Shown piece after piece: positions 23,801-38,800 of a DNA stretch of 64,000 nucleotides. The position numbers and the translations under genes were made by a program. Under the pieces are notes generated by a model, which saw only the letters and a program-made list of their open reading frames with translations, was not told the origin of the DNA and searched no databases. Source of the stretch: Aptenodytes patagonicus (taxonomy: Eukaryota > Chordata > Aves > Sphenisciformes > Spheniscidae); NCBI RefSeq assembly GCF_965638725.1, contig NC_134951.1:6347618-6411617 (forward strand), in the 5' to 3' direction. The stretch's first letter is position 1; every line of letters starts with the position of its first letter.

Positions 23801-25949
23801 GATGTACAAGTGCTAGCTAGCAATGCAGCCTGTCATCTAGAATGCCAGGGCAACACCTTGGCACAGTGCCATCACACAGCAGGGCTACAACACTCAACAG
23901 CTTGGGGAATACAAATATTACATTCATATGACGCCTGTTTCCAGCATGACTGAACTATGGCAACAGCACAAGTCATGTTAGGACCTGGAAGGGCCAGAGG
24001 TTCATTTGAAATTTCCCCAGACAAAGAAAAATATTTAGCAGTCATTGAACACAAGCAGCAATTTAATTGTCTTCTCTGCCTCTTGAATGATAAATTTAAT
24101 CAGAGCTCCAGGTCTTTCCTTCTTTTATTTTCTTTCTTTCCTTTCCTTTTAGCTGAGCCCAGCCTGGCTGGAAAGCCTGGTTCTAGCACAGATACCTGTG
24201 CTGCGAAGAATTTGTCTCAGTTCAGGTTGGATTGGTCAAACAGATGATGTTGCAATAAGGTAGTGCTAGACCAAGAGTAATATCCCGTATCTGACTTGTT
24301 TCCTCTCCTTGCTGAGACTTTGCAGCCTGCGCACCCAGTTCTTGTCCTAGCAGCCTGTCATTTGTTGCCAAATCTCTAGCTATTCTCATTTCAGTTCTGT
24401 CATGATAGTGATGCATTTGATGATGACCCTCCACTCATCTTGCTGTGACTTCAATGCCGTGTGCTCAAGTAGACCATTTTTTTCAGGATGACACACAGTC
24501 CTGATTAAAAGGACCAAAGACATGAAAAATCCCCCACTTGCATTGATAGTTGTTCCTAATGATTAATCATGCCAACAGATAAAAATGTAGGCCTTGTTTC
24601 TTGTCAGGATATGAGTTCAGGTGCAGGTTTTGTTACCAACTTTTGTTATGGCTCTGTGTACTTGACTTGGAGATATTTAGTACTGCTATTTTATCTCTAT
24701 GAAGATAATTCATCTGGCATAAGCAAGCCACCTCAGAACCTTGCTTTTCACAAACTTAACAGACCAAGCTCTTTTAAGTCTTCCACTGCAACGCATTTTC
24801 TCTGGCCCTTAAATTATTTTTGTGTCACTTTTTGCACGTTGTCTACGCATCTTAAAATCAAAGGTGTGCCTGAAATGTGATCTGATGTCCGTAGCAAGGC
24901 ACAAGCTGCTGCGCAGATCCATGACCTTGGGGACATTCAGCTCAAGGTGCCAGTTCACATCCCATCTCATGGTTCAGATGTGGATCTGCGCTCTCCAGAA
25001 CATGCTGACGTAGGAATTGTGCTCAGACCAGCTTCTCCAAATTGAGCTTTTCTCCAAATTTCCTTCAGGTTTCTCTTGAATTTTAGTTCACGGGCAGTTT
25101 CATCTAAAGGCATATCTGAGCCCAGGGTTCAGCAGCCCGACCTCGGCAGGCTCTGCGGTGATGTCTAAGTCTTGGGAATTGCAGTCAGTCAGTAGCAAGA
25201 GGTGAATTCAGCCAACCTTTTCAATTCTGGAGGCTGACCTTACAGGACAAATCTCCACGGAGCTGTTTTTGCATCTCCGGTGCTGGCACACAGACATGTA
25301 ATGTAGTATATGCCCTTCCCTATGGGACACTCCTCCATGAGTTCATTCCTGGCTTAGTTGGAGGAGCTGGATTTTACATTATTAGGTATTGAGTTGCAAC
25401 ATGAAATTACCAAAATGTAAAACATGGGAAAACATACTGTAAATCACTTATTGGCAGGTCTCTCACCTCTTTACAAGTGCACAACTGGATACATTTGAGT
25501 CTTTTGGAATTTCCAAATTAGAGCCCAGAAGACCTTCCCGAAGAAAGGTATTTTCTACTGGCACCAAAACAATTTTATCTGAGCTAAACAACAGAGTTAA
25601 TGTTTCAGCATTCACACAGCCGTTTGCAGGCTACAAATCCAAACTTAATTTCACCTCCTTGTTGTACTGTAGCTCTATTATTATTACTTTTTTAATGAAT
25701 GTTATTTTTCTTGTAACTCTCCTGCTTTGGCTTTTCAAAAGAAATATACAGAGACCCAAAGGACTGACAGTGAGAATGCAGAACCTTTCACCTTCAGGTG
25801 AAAACACTGATGTCTTTAATGGACTTATCAAGAAGTGAATGTACCTAAAAGGAGTAAACATCTGTCCTTACTACTGTGACCTCCAGCTCTTCTGTCCCCA
25901 CTGCTTGCTACCTCAGCTTGTGGTGACAAAGGATGCTCTGATGTGAGGA
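23801..25949. other. Unassigned non-coding sequence
   Basis: No gene or repeat is recognised. A pyrimidine-rich run at 24115-24153 (TTTCTTTCCTTTCCTTTTAG) looks like a strong splice acceptor, but no convincing donor follows within a normal exon length. Confidence 0.5.
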
Positions 25950-26095
25950 AAGGGTGGTTTTGTGGTTAAGGGACTAAACTGGGAATCAGACTTCTGTGAT
26001 TTATTCCTGGCTCTGCCACAGTCTGCCTGTATGCCTGTATGCAAGTCACTTAATCCTTCTGTCCCTCAGTTTCCCATCTGTAAAATATTTTTTTT
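25950..26095 (+). mobile_element. MIR/CORE-SINE, nearly full 5' two-thirds
   Basis: GTGGTTAAGGGACTAAACTG, GGAATCAGACTTCTGTGATT, ATTCCTGGCTCTGCCACAG, GCAAGTCACTTAATCCTTCT and CCCTCAGTTTCCCATCTGTA follow the MIR consensus order closely, from the tRNA-related part through the core. It ends in AAAATATTTTTTTT, and the usual 3' tail is missing. This is one of the clearest MIR copies in the window. Confidence 0.9.
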
Positions 26096-26585
26096 TCAGT
26101 CCCTTGCCATTCTTGTCTCCAGGGCAAGAAAGATCCACAGAACAGTTGAGTGTAGACTGTTTAATATGGTTGTGTTTGAGTGTCCAGGGGACTGGGTCAT
26201 GCCTTTGGTTAGCTCAGGCTTTCGGATGGGCAGGGAAGAGGCACATTTCTTGTTTCAGAATTTGTCCAAGACATGTTATTGTGCTTTGTCGGTGAAGACT
26301 GGGTCACAAACTGAAGGGTAGTTACTGAGAAAAAGGAAGGTTTAGATTTAGGATCAGAAACCCTAGACTGAGGATTCAGAAAGCAGAAGTAAATATACAA
26401 CCTGCACCCATAATATCCTTCAGATGACTGATCCTAAAATGCATCTGACTTGGGGTCCAACCCTGACACCTGTTGCATGGAAGGAGTTCAGGGAGACTCC
26501 ACCAAGAGGCAGCAGTTCACACGCGCACAATGAGCAGTCTTGGACCCTAACCCAAAATACCTCCACCTGCAAGGAGTTTACTCAC

Positions 26586-26631
26586 CAAAAGACACAGGAC
26601 AGGTCACAGCAGGACACACTGCAACATTTGC
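26586..26631 (-). other. Splice-like exon candidate (low confidence)
   Basis: Read on the minus strand, a good acceptor (CCTTCACTCCTTATCTCAG) precedes a 46-base interval that ends at TTTTG|GTGAGT. Two of its three frames are open, and one begins ANVAVCPAVTCPVSF. The sites are good but the interval is too short for frame to be evidence. Confidence 0.12.
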
Positions 26632-29600
26632 CTGAGATAAGGAGTGAAGGTGTCACCAGGAAAGCCTCCCAAAAGCCACAGGATGGCTTGTCCTTTCATG
26701 TGCAAAGGCTGCAGCTCAGAACAGATAAGACATAACAGATTTGTCAAATGCAAATTCTGCCATGTGTGGAGACAGGGTTTGAAACTGCCACCTAGCACAC
26801 AGACTGAAAGTGTCTGTGTTGGTGATGGCACTTCATAGCCCATGGAAATGATAGGGAGTTAGAGCCTCCCACATTTTCGTTTATCTGGACACCAGTTTAA
26901 TTTTTCTCTACTTCTTTTACTTTTAGATTTTGTAGAGTTGGTGGCACGCAACCTAGGTGTGAGTTCTTCTTACATGCCTGTTACCTGCTCTCAATGTTTC
27001 AAAGATGCCTCATAAGCACACTTTTCCAGCAGGGAGGAATTGGCTTACACGGCATCTCGAGAGAGGGGTTGCAAAATAACAATGAATACAGCCTGCCGGA
27101 AAGAGGTGGCAAATATCCATTATCACAGTCTGCACCTTTCCATTCTGATCATCCCCAACAGCTACTAATTTTAAATTAGTAGAGTTTTTTAAAGAAAGAA
27201 GGCTATTTAAAATAAAAGGAGTTACCAGATGTCTTCACAGAGCTGGTTGCTTTCTTGCTGTTGCTACGACCAGTTATTTTCTCCCTAAATGAGAGAGACA
27301 TATCTGCTGGCCTTGCAGAGAGCACATCGGATCCCCTGGATTAGCAGGTCTTTCCGTGGATAACTTGACGTGAGGCTGGCGTCCCGCAGGAACTCCCAGA
27401 TCACGGTACTCGTTATGGAAAACACTGCACTTTAGTGCTCAACTTAGGTGATGCTCCGGGAGATAAAATACAAAGTTATCCATAAACCATCAAATGTTTC
27501 AGACCTTTCAGAATACTATTCGCTGATTCCCTCAGAAATTTATTAGCTCTACCAATATTTTCTTTCTTAGATTTGTAAAGCAAGCTCCAAGTCAGCTAGT
27601 ACTGACTATGCAGAGCCCTGAAACCACATGTTTATTTTCCTAAGTTATAAAAAGTTTATAAGGGTAGCTGGTATCCTTATGGGCCACTGTACAGTGATTT
27701 GCTACTGCATTCCACACTGATACAGAAGAGCTCTGTGTTTTATACCAGAGGGAAATCCTTGTGATACAGCTGTCCAGCAGCCAACCTTACAGACACCTTC
27801 AAAAATATAACCCTGATAAAAAATGAATAGCTGAAAAGGCAGAAAACATCCTTTCTGAGAAAAATCAGTTTGAACAGTGCGATGACCTTAGGCATCGCAA
27901 GATCTGTATTGCGGTACCCCAGTGAACATTACCAACAAAGTCCTTTCATCCCAGCCATAGTTCTTTTTTTAACGAGATCACCATTTCTACCTGAAAATGC
28001 TGTATGTTCACAATACTTTTTAGAAGTACTATGCAATGGCTACCTTTTGTTTTTGCAGCTAACGTCTAGCCTCAGGTTTGCAGTTTTCACAACTTCATGT
28101 TGCTTCATTGACATGAAGAAGCTTTGGTTAATTTGCATCAGAGAATGGAGAGACGGTTATTCATTTGTCTCTTAAAATAGTGAGTGCGCAGCTGCACAAC
28201 CTGGAGAATTAGGTCAGTACGTTGCTATGACTGTCCTGGAAGGAGAAATTCAGAGCAAACAAGGTAGATTTCAGGAGAAAGCCTGGAACGTGTGAAGAGT
28301 TAGCAATATTGACATAGATGCAATAGCAAAAATAGGTAATTTTGCAAATCCCTAAACTACAATGGTTGGATTAGGGCCCTCGTCATACAATTCTTGGGCA
28401 TGTGAACAATCCCTTTTTCACTTGAGTTCATTTCATTAGCTTCTCTCAGCTACATAAATACTCATACTCCCAATGGGACTACTCACATCGATAACGTTCC
28501 TCAAGCGAGCAGGGACTGCAACCCAATTTTAGTGGAACAAACCCAACCTCTGACTTTGATTGCACCCCTCACTTTTCTAAAATCTTCATTTCCAGCTAGG
28601 ATGAGCCCACAGTCCCTGCGGAGCTTTCTTTCGCCACTTCCAAGCACAGTCCCAGTTATTTGTCTGGTCAAATACGAAGGCAAACAGGACTCTTCCAATC
28701 TCCCCAACTTCACCTCCCTTCGTAAAAACACTGCTGGGCCTCGAGCAGGCCAACTTGAATGTCTTTTGGAACTCCTGGGCATTGCTCTGTTCTGATTGAT
28801 AGATCCCCCATGGGGTTATCATGCTCACATCAAATCCTGACATGCCTCAGCCAGCCAGCAACCCTCTGAAGTCAAAATACTTCTCAGTGTAATATCGCAA
28901 GTAATGACAGTAGTATCAAAGCAATAATTACTCTGCTTTATTACTCAGCTGTAAATTGTTTTCTGATTAGGCTTTTAGCCAATGGTCTTTGACACTGTTG
29001 CACAGTGTTGACTGTGATTAATTCACTTATCGTTAATACAAATGTCATGGAAAATGGCCCCTTTACCTATCACTTCCTACCATAATTCTGATGGAATTCT
29101 TATTTTAAGGTCTGCTGCAAGGGAGACAGGATGGGCAGTGCTGGAGTGAGAAGTGCATTGCACCGCTAGCGGAAGACCACTGATTGATAGCAGCAAAACA
29201 GACAACTTTTGCTCCCCGCTGGCAGCAACCACCACTGGGATCCCTAAGTATGAAGGACAGATATTGAGTTAGAAGTTTCCTGCATACTTTGCAAGCAGGT
29301 TTTTGTTTAGTTCCATTCTGCAGAAAGCACGGGAGGAATTTCTCTTTTGCCTCCAAGTCTCCCTGTTCATCCGAAAACACACATTAACAGCTGAACGTAG
29401 CAACAAGCAGAATCAAAACCAATAAATCTGCTTAAAAACAAAATAGCATTGGGGATCAAATAGGATTTTTCCAGCAAGTTTCTTATAATTTGATGCAGCT
29501 TTGAACCAGGTAGGGCAGTATAGGTTGTGGGTGAGCCAGAGGACCACATCTTGAAAGCAACCGAGCAACTGACTGAGACTTACAAACATTTTTACTAAAA

Positions 29601-32600
29601 GTACACAACATCTGTTTTTAGGCCATGCTTAAATGTATCAATTTTTCATTGTAAATTCAGCCATTTTTGTCCCGAGACACAGAAAGATATGGATTTTAGA
29701 GTTTCTCTTTTTTTTTAAATTTACAAAAATGCACACATATAGAAACAAATATAACCCTTCTATAAGAGCTGAAACAGTTTAGCCTGATTTTCATGACATG
29801 GCTACTGTGAATATGCTCAGGTCTCATGTGGTTCATCTCCTCCCAGCCCACGTCCTACTACAGGGAGAAGAAAAGTGCGAGCGACACTTCTTTTCTCCCT
29901 GAGGAGAGGACATGAAAAGTTGAATTCAACACAAACCAGCTCCAGCCTGGCCAAACTTTGTCATTTGCACTAAACACCTTCTGCTTTTCTACGATGTATC
30001 TGAAAACTTTTCTTAACCGGAAGAGTGGATAACAGTTTGGTTTGTAAAATCTCATCTGAAAGGGTTACACAGAGAAAATAATTGCGGAGAGAAAGGTTAA
30101 GGTAAATTCGTCTGGGAAAGATTAGATCAGAGGGCACAACTATTTTAGCCCGATGCTTCAATTACTGGGTTCTTATGTCAGTATTTATCATCTTATCCAA
30201 GAATATACAATAAAATCAGGACACGTAAACTCAGCCATTTCCTCTCAGGACTGTGGTCTTGAAAACTCCGCTGACGTGCTTTGCTTCCACAAATACCCAC
30301 CCGATACAGCACATATCAGGTAAAGGCTTCGTAGTGGGAGGCATGAACTCTTCATTTAGTGTTCTCTCTTCCCCTCAAGGTGGAAAAAAAGAAGTGGGAA
30401 GACAACGAGGAAGAAGTTGAAGCAAGATCAACTCCTTCCCCTCCCCTGCCATTATGTTCAAGGACTATAAGGGATCTCCGAAGAGCTCTGCAAAGACTGT
30501 CATAGAAAATAAATACACAAAGCTATTTCTGTTCCAGTGTTATCAGGCACAAACCAGTAAATAAACTCTTACTCCTACAAAGAGAGACAGATGGAGAGAC
30601 CTGGTCTCTAAGTGCAGTTGTGTTGCAGCAAGTATGGGTTGTGGCAAGTAATAGCAGGGTTTGCAAAGTGCAGGCAAATAACACTTGGTAAAGTAGAATA
30701 GGCAATGGATTGCATTTTTTTCTGTTGTTTTTTAAGTACAGTGACAGGAACATATAAAAATGTTTTTATGGAACAAAAGGACAAGGACACCTGGAGTACT
30801 GAGAACCCTGACTCACCGAGTCCCTCAGCAGAACTCGAGTTCGGCATCAAAGCATTCATTTCAATGAAAAGGACACATTTTATCTAGAGCTAGGAGCCAC
30901 AGGAACCATCTGCAGGGTAAGAAAATTCTAGTAACATCCAAAACAACTTGCTCTCCAAGATCCTGTGTACGTACAGGCTTGTTGTACATGAGTACATGAA
31001 TGTTAAGATTGTGTTTTCTGGGGAAAGGGAGAAACCTTTTACATTGTAATATAGATGTAATGAAATGTTATGTAACATATATAAATGTGAAACCAGTCTC
31101 TGTTGCAACTTTCTTACACAGAACAGCATCTTACCATTCATACCTTCAGATACATATGCAATATATAGATATATATTCACATACAAAAGCACGCTGTATT
31201 ATTAAACTTAAAGCATAAACATGTGCTTAAGAGAGACAAGTCTGACAGCCCAGAGACCTAATCTTTCCATTAGCAGCCTTCCATCTCTATTACCTTGTCT
31301 CACTGGATTTCCTTCTGTGTCCCAGTGAGAATGCCTTTTGCAGCAGAACAAGCAGAAGAATACTGAGATTTACATAAAGACCATGCTTGATGTTTCAAGA
31401 TGCAGCCGTGCCGTCAGCCAAGGGATGGTTTTCTCATACAGGAGGAATCTCAGCTGTAATCATCAGCCTTTTCATAACAGACTGCTAGGAGTCTTTTACT
31501 TCCTTCACTTGCAATTTGTGCAGCTCAGAGATTTGCATGAAAGGGCTGACTTAAATATTGAACCTCATGTGAAAGTGTGTTGCATGATCCGGAAAATCAA
31601 GGGGTATCTCTGGAGTGCAACAATTTTGCACGTGGCAAAAGGATGACATCCTTTTCCCCAGCCAAAATGATGTCTATAAGGCCACTTAAGTGGTTTACTA
31701 CTATGATGTCTTGTTCTTCATCCCACATTTACTTCAAATGCCTTCACGACAGTTAATATAAATGGTACTTTAAGCATTTTAGGAAGTGCTATGCTAACTA
31801 ATACAGAGGTCCCATTAGTGGATTCTGCTCCACTGAGTTTCATTGTCAGGACTGAAATTAGGTCATCGACCTTGACCATTACGAGTTAATAGACTGCTTA
31901 CAAGGAACAGAACGGAGTGCCAGTAGCTGTAGATTAGTAATCAAGTAATGCAGGAATAAAGTGAGAACTGGAAATGAGACATGGGTCATCTTGAATGATT
32001 AATAGTGCAAATAATAAAAATGTTTCTCTTTAGCCATGTGGATGAAAAGAGAACAATGATAGATGAAGTAGAGCCAATATGAGGTACGTACAGGCCTGAG
32101 AATGACTGAAGAAGTTAGGATTTTCTTTTTGTTTTCAATGATGATGATGAAGAACATACTTGGACCCCACAACAGCAACAGCAGCCCAGGCAAAAGCACA
32201 TCCATTGTGGGTGAAACCAAAGCCTCGCCTGGGCCTTGCACCTTGCAGGTGGAGACTCTAGCAAGTTTGGGATTCTGTGAGTTTTCATACAGACTTTCAA
32301 TGCATTTTCATCCTTGACGCAAAGGTCAGTCTGTCTGCCAGATGTCAAACCCTTCCTGCAAAGTACAGGGGGCAAAGGAGCAGTTCACATAAAGGTTGTC
32401 AGAATTTTTATGCATTTTTCTGATTTTGGCTGACATTTTCTAAAATTATTCAGCCTGAGGCAGACACTCGGCATTAAATCCAAATGGTTAAAGCTTGGCA
32501 AAGCTCTGAGCAACTGAAAACAGAGTCTCGTAATGGGAAGTGTCAGACAACTTCAATAATAGGCAACCAGCCCCGTCTGTACTATGCATTGTAATACACT

Positions 32601-32709
32601 GATGATTGATGATATCAGACTTGAAATTTCACAGTTAAGTAGCTGCAGTACTGTTAATCCTCCCTTGCAAAGAAGATCGGTATTATAGTCCATCTGGTAC
32701 GTATGTACA

Positions 32710-32746
32710 ACGTAAGATTATGTTCCGCAAGAAACGTAAGATTATG
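32710..32746 (+). repeat. 13-base direct repeat
   Basis: ACGTAAGATTATG occurs at 32710-32722 and 32734-32746, with 11 bases between. It is a perfect short duplication of unknown origin. Confidence 0.85.
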
Positions 32747-32781
32747 CCCATCACAACAAAATGAATTAAGAATGGAATTCA

Positions 32782-32801
32782 CCTTACTTTTTAAAGTAAG
32801 G
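32782..32801. repeat. Short inverted repeat (hairpin)
   Basis: CCTTACTTT pairs with AAAGTAAGG across a two-base centre, giving a 9-base-pair near-perfect palindrome. Nothing around it suggests a functional terminator. Such short palindromes are frequent by chance. Confidence 0.7.
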
Positions 32802-35800
32802 AGTAAAATTTGGACATCGGTGATTGAGCTGACATTGCATACTTTGGTTCAATGACAAGTATGGTGTACGGCAGCTTCCACATATATATGTTACTGAGTT
32901 TGGGATTTTTTTTTCATTAAGCGAATATTTGTTGGAATTTACTTCTTAATTAATTGGGTTCAGCTTCCATCTGGACATTCCTGTGATTGAACTGCACAGG
33001 CCTAAATGGGCCAGGACCGAACATTTCAGGGTTGAATGGAAGAGCATCAAGAGGAACAGAATCTTAAATGTGTGCACCTGGATATTTGTACTGGAAGCAG
33101 TTGCAGCAATATTTCAATGAAGTGAGCAGGAATAGCACCATGAGACTGTCTTGACCAACACGTCTCAAATTTTGTTATTCGTGAATAAGCCAGAGGGCAA
33201 AAAAGTTCATAATGATATTTGTCCAAGCAAGTGCTGTGTAGGAAACTGCACTTAGCTCAGAGCTATTCCCTCAGCAGAAAAAAGGCTACATTTGAATAAA
33301 TTATTTGTGGTGAATTATTCCATTAGCTGTAGTCATCATAATTCTATCCTGATTTTTATGTAGCATACATAAGAAATTTCTCCTTTGCATATTGTATCTT
33401 CACTTAATTTGTTGCAGCTGGAAACAACGATTAAACATTGCTTTTAACGAACCTGATTATCTGACAAACAGATATCTTAGCTAATGTTTGCTACAGAGAT
33501 GCTGCAAACAAAAGCAAAGCTCACAGTGAACTTGAATAATGAAAAAGATTTTCACATTTAGGCATGAACAGATCTGTGGACAAAACCAGAAATACTAGGA
33601 GTAGCATTACGCTGAGTGGGACTCATCATTGTTAGAAGAGTTTTGATTTGTTATTTTGTGGAATATAAGGACTTCTTAAATTAGCATCAGTCTGCAGCAG
33701 TTGTATTTCTGAGTTCTCTAGAGAAGGCTTGTGTGAAAGTTTAGACACAAATGCCTTTGTCTTGTGCTGGCACCAGCACAGTCAAGAGAGTGTGAGAGTG
33801 TTTCTGCAGCTTATGGCTACGTGGCTGTGTGGGACCAGAATCAAGCTCTCAAATGCTACAAATATCAGAGCAGCAACGTGAGGAGAAAGAGAGACATGGG
33901 TAGAGAAAAATGAAACTCAAAAAGCTCCTTCATCTCTGGAGAAGATGGTTGTATTCTTTTATCCTGATCAATGAAACATCAAAGTGGGGAAAACTCCTAG
34001 GCACAATCAGGAAAAGAGCCGAGTGCCTCTGCAGCACCACCGGCCGCCGTGGGACTCTGAACACCCAAGCTGCTGAGAGGTGAGGCATGGAGTAACTCAC
34101 CCAACTGTGCAGGTTCAGCTTGCGGGCACTCATGCGAATCACTCCTTTTGCTTTGGTTTGTGTGGGATAAGCATCCCCTTCTGAGTTTTGGTTTCCTACA
34201 AACTCCATAACTCAAAGCAAAGCCAGCCAAAGCCAATGTGTTTTGCCTGGTTTCAGGTTGAAATCACTTCGTTTCGCACCGTGTTCATCTGTAACCGTAA
34301 ACTGGCCCAGGTGCACTCAAATCTTGGCCTACATCTGTTTAAAAAAAATTACAATTTTTTCATCACAGCAGACCCAAATGTCTGGGATTGCTACAGCCCC
34401 CCCCCAAACCAGATCATAATGGGTTCATCACAAGGGGAATAATTGGAAACAGCACGTCCATTACCTTGGCACTAAGAACGGCTGGCACAGTCTACTAGAG
34501 AGAAAGGTACAACACGTTTGCCCTATACGCATAGTTGGATGCAGTTGCAATTTGGGATAATCTACCCCATATTACAGGGTAGAATTACCTCCAGTTTTTC
34601 TGCACAGGCCTGGATGTCTAGAAGGGAGGAATCAATCTGGTGATGACCCTAGGTTAATGCCAAAGGTTTACTCTTCCCCCCCACTCTTCATTCCCCCCAT
34701 TCTTTATTCTTCTTATGACTATGATGATAATGCCCCTGGATGAAAAATCCCATAAATCACAAAAAGTTTGCAGATGTAATATACTTCTTCTATTTGGTAA
34801 TATACTGACTTCACAAACTCTTCATGAGTATTGGCTCTGTGAAACAAATCTTATGAGTAGGGGGATGGGGATTTTTATTTTCTCAGATTTTTAGGGTGTT
34901 TTTAATTTTAGCATTAATACCAAAAGCATATTAGGCAAGGAAAGAAGAAAAAACCTGTGACTGAAAGCCCAGATCAATCTTTACGCATGCAAACAAGCAA
35001 CATGTTTATCCAACATGCTCAATGCCCTCTGTCTCAGAGGGAGTTGCGGAAGCCCTGCACTATAAAAAAGTCAGGTGTCTTTCCTTGGGATGGATTTAGT
35101 CCCGTGTGACTTTATAGGTGTTTATATCAACTGCAGAATTAAATGTTAGTCATTCTGGGCTCCCTCCTGTAGTCAACAGCAGTTCAACTAAGCTAGTTCA
35201 GATATTTGCCATCATGTGGGATAGATTCCACCCTAAAAAAAGTCTGTTTATTTGCTCTAATTATGAAGAGATCCTGGACATCCAGGTTACACATAGACGT
35301 TCATCATCTGTCAGATGCATCCCATCATAAGTAAGTTTAAATATGGCTTGAAGGGCAGCATTCATCTGATCAAGTGCAGACAGCTGCAATGTTGACAACT
35401 ACATTTATTCTCCTTTTGTACTCAGTTCAAAGAAACAGGTGACGTTAGGGTGCAATTCATCTAATATTAAAGCAGACAATTAAAATAGGTCAGACTGATC
35501 ACTCCCTAAAAACATCTATTTCTCTCCGCTGGCTGGAAGGGGAGTCTGTGACAAGGAGCTGAGGTGTGAATGCTGGGTGGGATGAACTCCACACTAAAAC
35601 TTCACCTATAGCCTCATTTTGGCTGGAGTAAGAAACCAGAAGTAGCCAAAAAATAGAAAGCTCATGATGTGACCAAACCTGAGCAATGTGGGACAACGAA
35701 ACTTTCCAAGATTTCTTGGGAAAACACAGGTGCATAAAAACTCGCTCAGCACAAAACTCTCTACTTTTGCAGTAATATCATCTTACTCGGGGATCAGTAT

Positions 35801-38800
35801 ACAACCATTAGCTAAAGCTAATAAAATAAACTCCTCTGATATTTTGTTAGGTAGGTAGGAATGTGTAGCCGTCATAGCTGTTATGAGGAATAAACGAATA
35901 ATAGCTGATTCTGTATGATATGAATCTGAGGAAATTAATCCAGCTAGAAGTGATTAAAAACATTAAAGCTCCAAACCCTCATGGGATCACAGTATTAGGC
36001 AATCCCTTAGCAGAGTGCACATCACCCAAAGCTTATGAAAATATTTTCGGAAAGAGCCACAGGAAGTATTACATCATTGAAGACACAATGGCGCAGAACG
36101 CAACAAGTCAGGAAACGTGACTCCGTGCCCGTCTCAACCTGGTACCCGTGTCCTGCCTGCCTGAAACCAGCCAATTTATCTCCTGTTCCTCTTCCACTCT
36201 TCACTTGACTTCCCTGTGTAGGACTGTGAGCTCCGTGCTCTCGTGTTTATCTAGAGCTGGGCCCCGTGACAGTGCCTCTTGTAAAAAATGTGGGACTGCA
36301 GATCAACACAGATTGACCATCTGTCCTCCTCCGACAAAAAAATCTCAGCATGTTATTATTATCTTAGTTGGTCAAACGATATACTAGGGACGCACTGAAG
36401 GCGTTTAATTCTTATACCCGTAAGAGATGCAGATTGTGGCAGGCAAATTGGTAAGGAAGTGTAAATAACAGCTGCTGGTTTCTGCAACCAGACACATTCT
36501 CTGCAATGCACTGTTAATTTTTTGCCAAATTATTTTTTTTACATCTTTTTCCTGAGCGGTAAGTTTCTCCTGTGCTATGTTTGAATATAGGGAATGCTGT
36601 GAGAAAGGCAGTTGTGTCTCCTTGTTGCAGCTTCACAGCCTGCGGCAGGGATAAGGGAGCCAGATTTAAGATTTCCAGATCAGTTTCTCAAATTTAAGAG
36701 TCACTCTAGAGAGTGACACCTCCAGTGAAGAGCCACAACCAGCTTGAATTTGATTCCCTCAATGGTAAACACAACCTTATAATCACAGGCTCAGTTTCTA
36801 AGTCAGCCAACATCTATTATGGCCAGCGCTTCACCTTCACGGTGCAGTTTTTTCTGTCTCATCCACAGTTTAGACTGGAAAGGAGTTTCTATTAGGTTTA
36901 AAAAACAAAAAAAATCTACAAAGATACCTGACCAGGGAAGTCATGTATCAGAAAAACCATGATCTCCCATCTCTTTTTCCAAATTTCCCTATTATTTCCA
37001 ATTACATGCCCTTGAGTACTCAATCTCCCTGGGCCCTTAGGTCTCCAGATGGACTGCAGATTTTGCCATGAGAAAGATGTCAGACAAACTCATGACTCAG
37101 ACTCCTGATTCAGACAAGCGTGATTACAGTGAAAATCTGGGTTCAACATTTCTCGTGAAAGAAACCAGTGAAAATTAACCAAGACTGCAATACTAGGCCT
37201 TAATGTGTCACAGCCTCGTGACTGTGGGCTTGGTTTAATCACCAAATAAGTACATTTCAATACGCCAACGAGAAAACTGTTCCATGTTTTCGTCAAGCAA
37301 AATGTATATATGGAAACAAAAAGCCAGCGAGGTTTAAATACCACCTGTTTTCTGCTCCAGCATAGGACCAGCGAAGGACCAGGGCTTGAGCCGAGGCAGG
37401 GCTTGTCTTGCCAGTGACAGGGATATTTTGAATTGTCACTGTTTAAAGAGTATCTAGGAAGGTGCAGATGTGCCTCAGTGGCTTGTCCACAAACTAGGAA
37501 AGATCTAGCATCAAAACTACTCTTTAGCTTAAATAGTAGCAATGATCCTTTTTAGCACTGCGGATTTTAAGTTCAAACCCTACAAGCAGTGCGAGTGGGA
37601 TAGATTAGGCACAAATTTGCATTTATTAGGTCACTTGCTCTCCCTAGATTTATAGCAGCAGCTCGAGCGTTTTATATCCCCCAATGTACATTTACAGTCT
37701 GTTACCATTACCATACCATTATTCATCATTATTTTTAACTTCAATTTTGACTTTTCCAAGAAGTTTAAATATTTTTAAATTGATTTTTTTTTTTTTTTTA
37801 TAAACAGCACTGGATAAGCCTATGTATGCCATGCCTACACGTGTGGACTTGGCAGAGGAATGAAAAGCTCCTTTGCAATTTTAGCTGTGGAGCCCCTGGA
37901 GCTTATTGCAGCCCGGCGGATGTTCTGATAAATTTGCCATTGGCATTGTGAAAGACATATATGAAGGCAATGCAAAAATGTAGAGGAAAGACAGAGGGTC
38001 CCACTGAAAGTTAACCAAAGATTTAATATGTAAGATGAAGTTCTAACCTTTTAGTTTTGCTCTGTCTGACTGCAGGTAGTGACTTGACAGCTTGATAACA
38101 ATGGCTATTTCAAGGGATAAGATGTGCTTCGGCCTCAGCCTGTGTTACAAAGAGAAAAAGTTATTTTCAGATGCACATTCATGGTACCCAACTAAAGAAA
38201 TGAAAAAGACTTGAAAACAAACCACTTATTTTTTCTACTATGGTGTGAAGGATCTCATGACCATCAGATTCAATCTTTGTCTTCAAAGAATTTTAAATAA
38301 ATTGCTTTTAGTCTGGAGCTTTTATAGTGTCTTACAACTAAAAAAATGAGAGACGAAGAAATGTTGCACAAAGAATATCTTTAGATGTCTATGAATGCAT
38401 TGCTATTGCTCACGGCAGTTCAAACACACCGATCTGTAAGCAATAAAAAAGGTTTCATTGCAGGGTCATGCAAGAAATACACTGGGTACCCAGATCCACC
38501 TATTTTTCCTAAGTGGGGGGGGAAAAAAAAGTGAAGCGGGTTGTTTGGTTCACAGGCTTCACATCTCTCCCACTGCCAATCCACTCTGGAGCAAAGGAAT
38601 TGCTTTTAGTCTCTGGGTGAATCAGAAGGTAGGGGAATAAATGATCTGAAGGCATCTCTCTTCTAGACATTATCCAGTCCTTTGGAATAACGATCCTACC
38701 CCAGATTTCCGCTCTATTGTTAAGCAAAGATCAAGGGAAAACTCATCCTCTGCAGAAGGCCAGCTCTGGACCCCAGCATTCCTTACATCTGAGCTGCAGA

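Noticed and set aside
35492..35545. CR1-tail-like string AGGTCAGACTGATCACTCCC
   Set aside because: Only one short block resembles the old CR1 tail, and the flanks do not follow the expected order.
37090..37542. 150-codon open frame, minus strand
   Set aside because: No recognised family, and no compatible splice sites or conserved motif seen.
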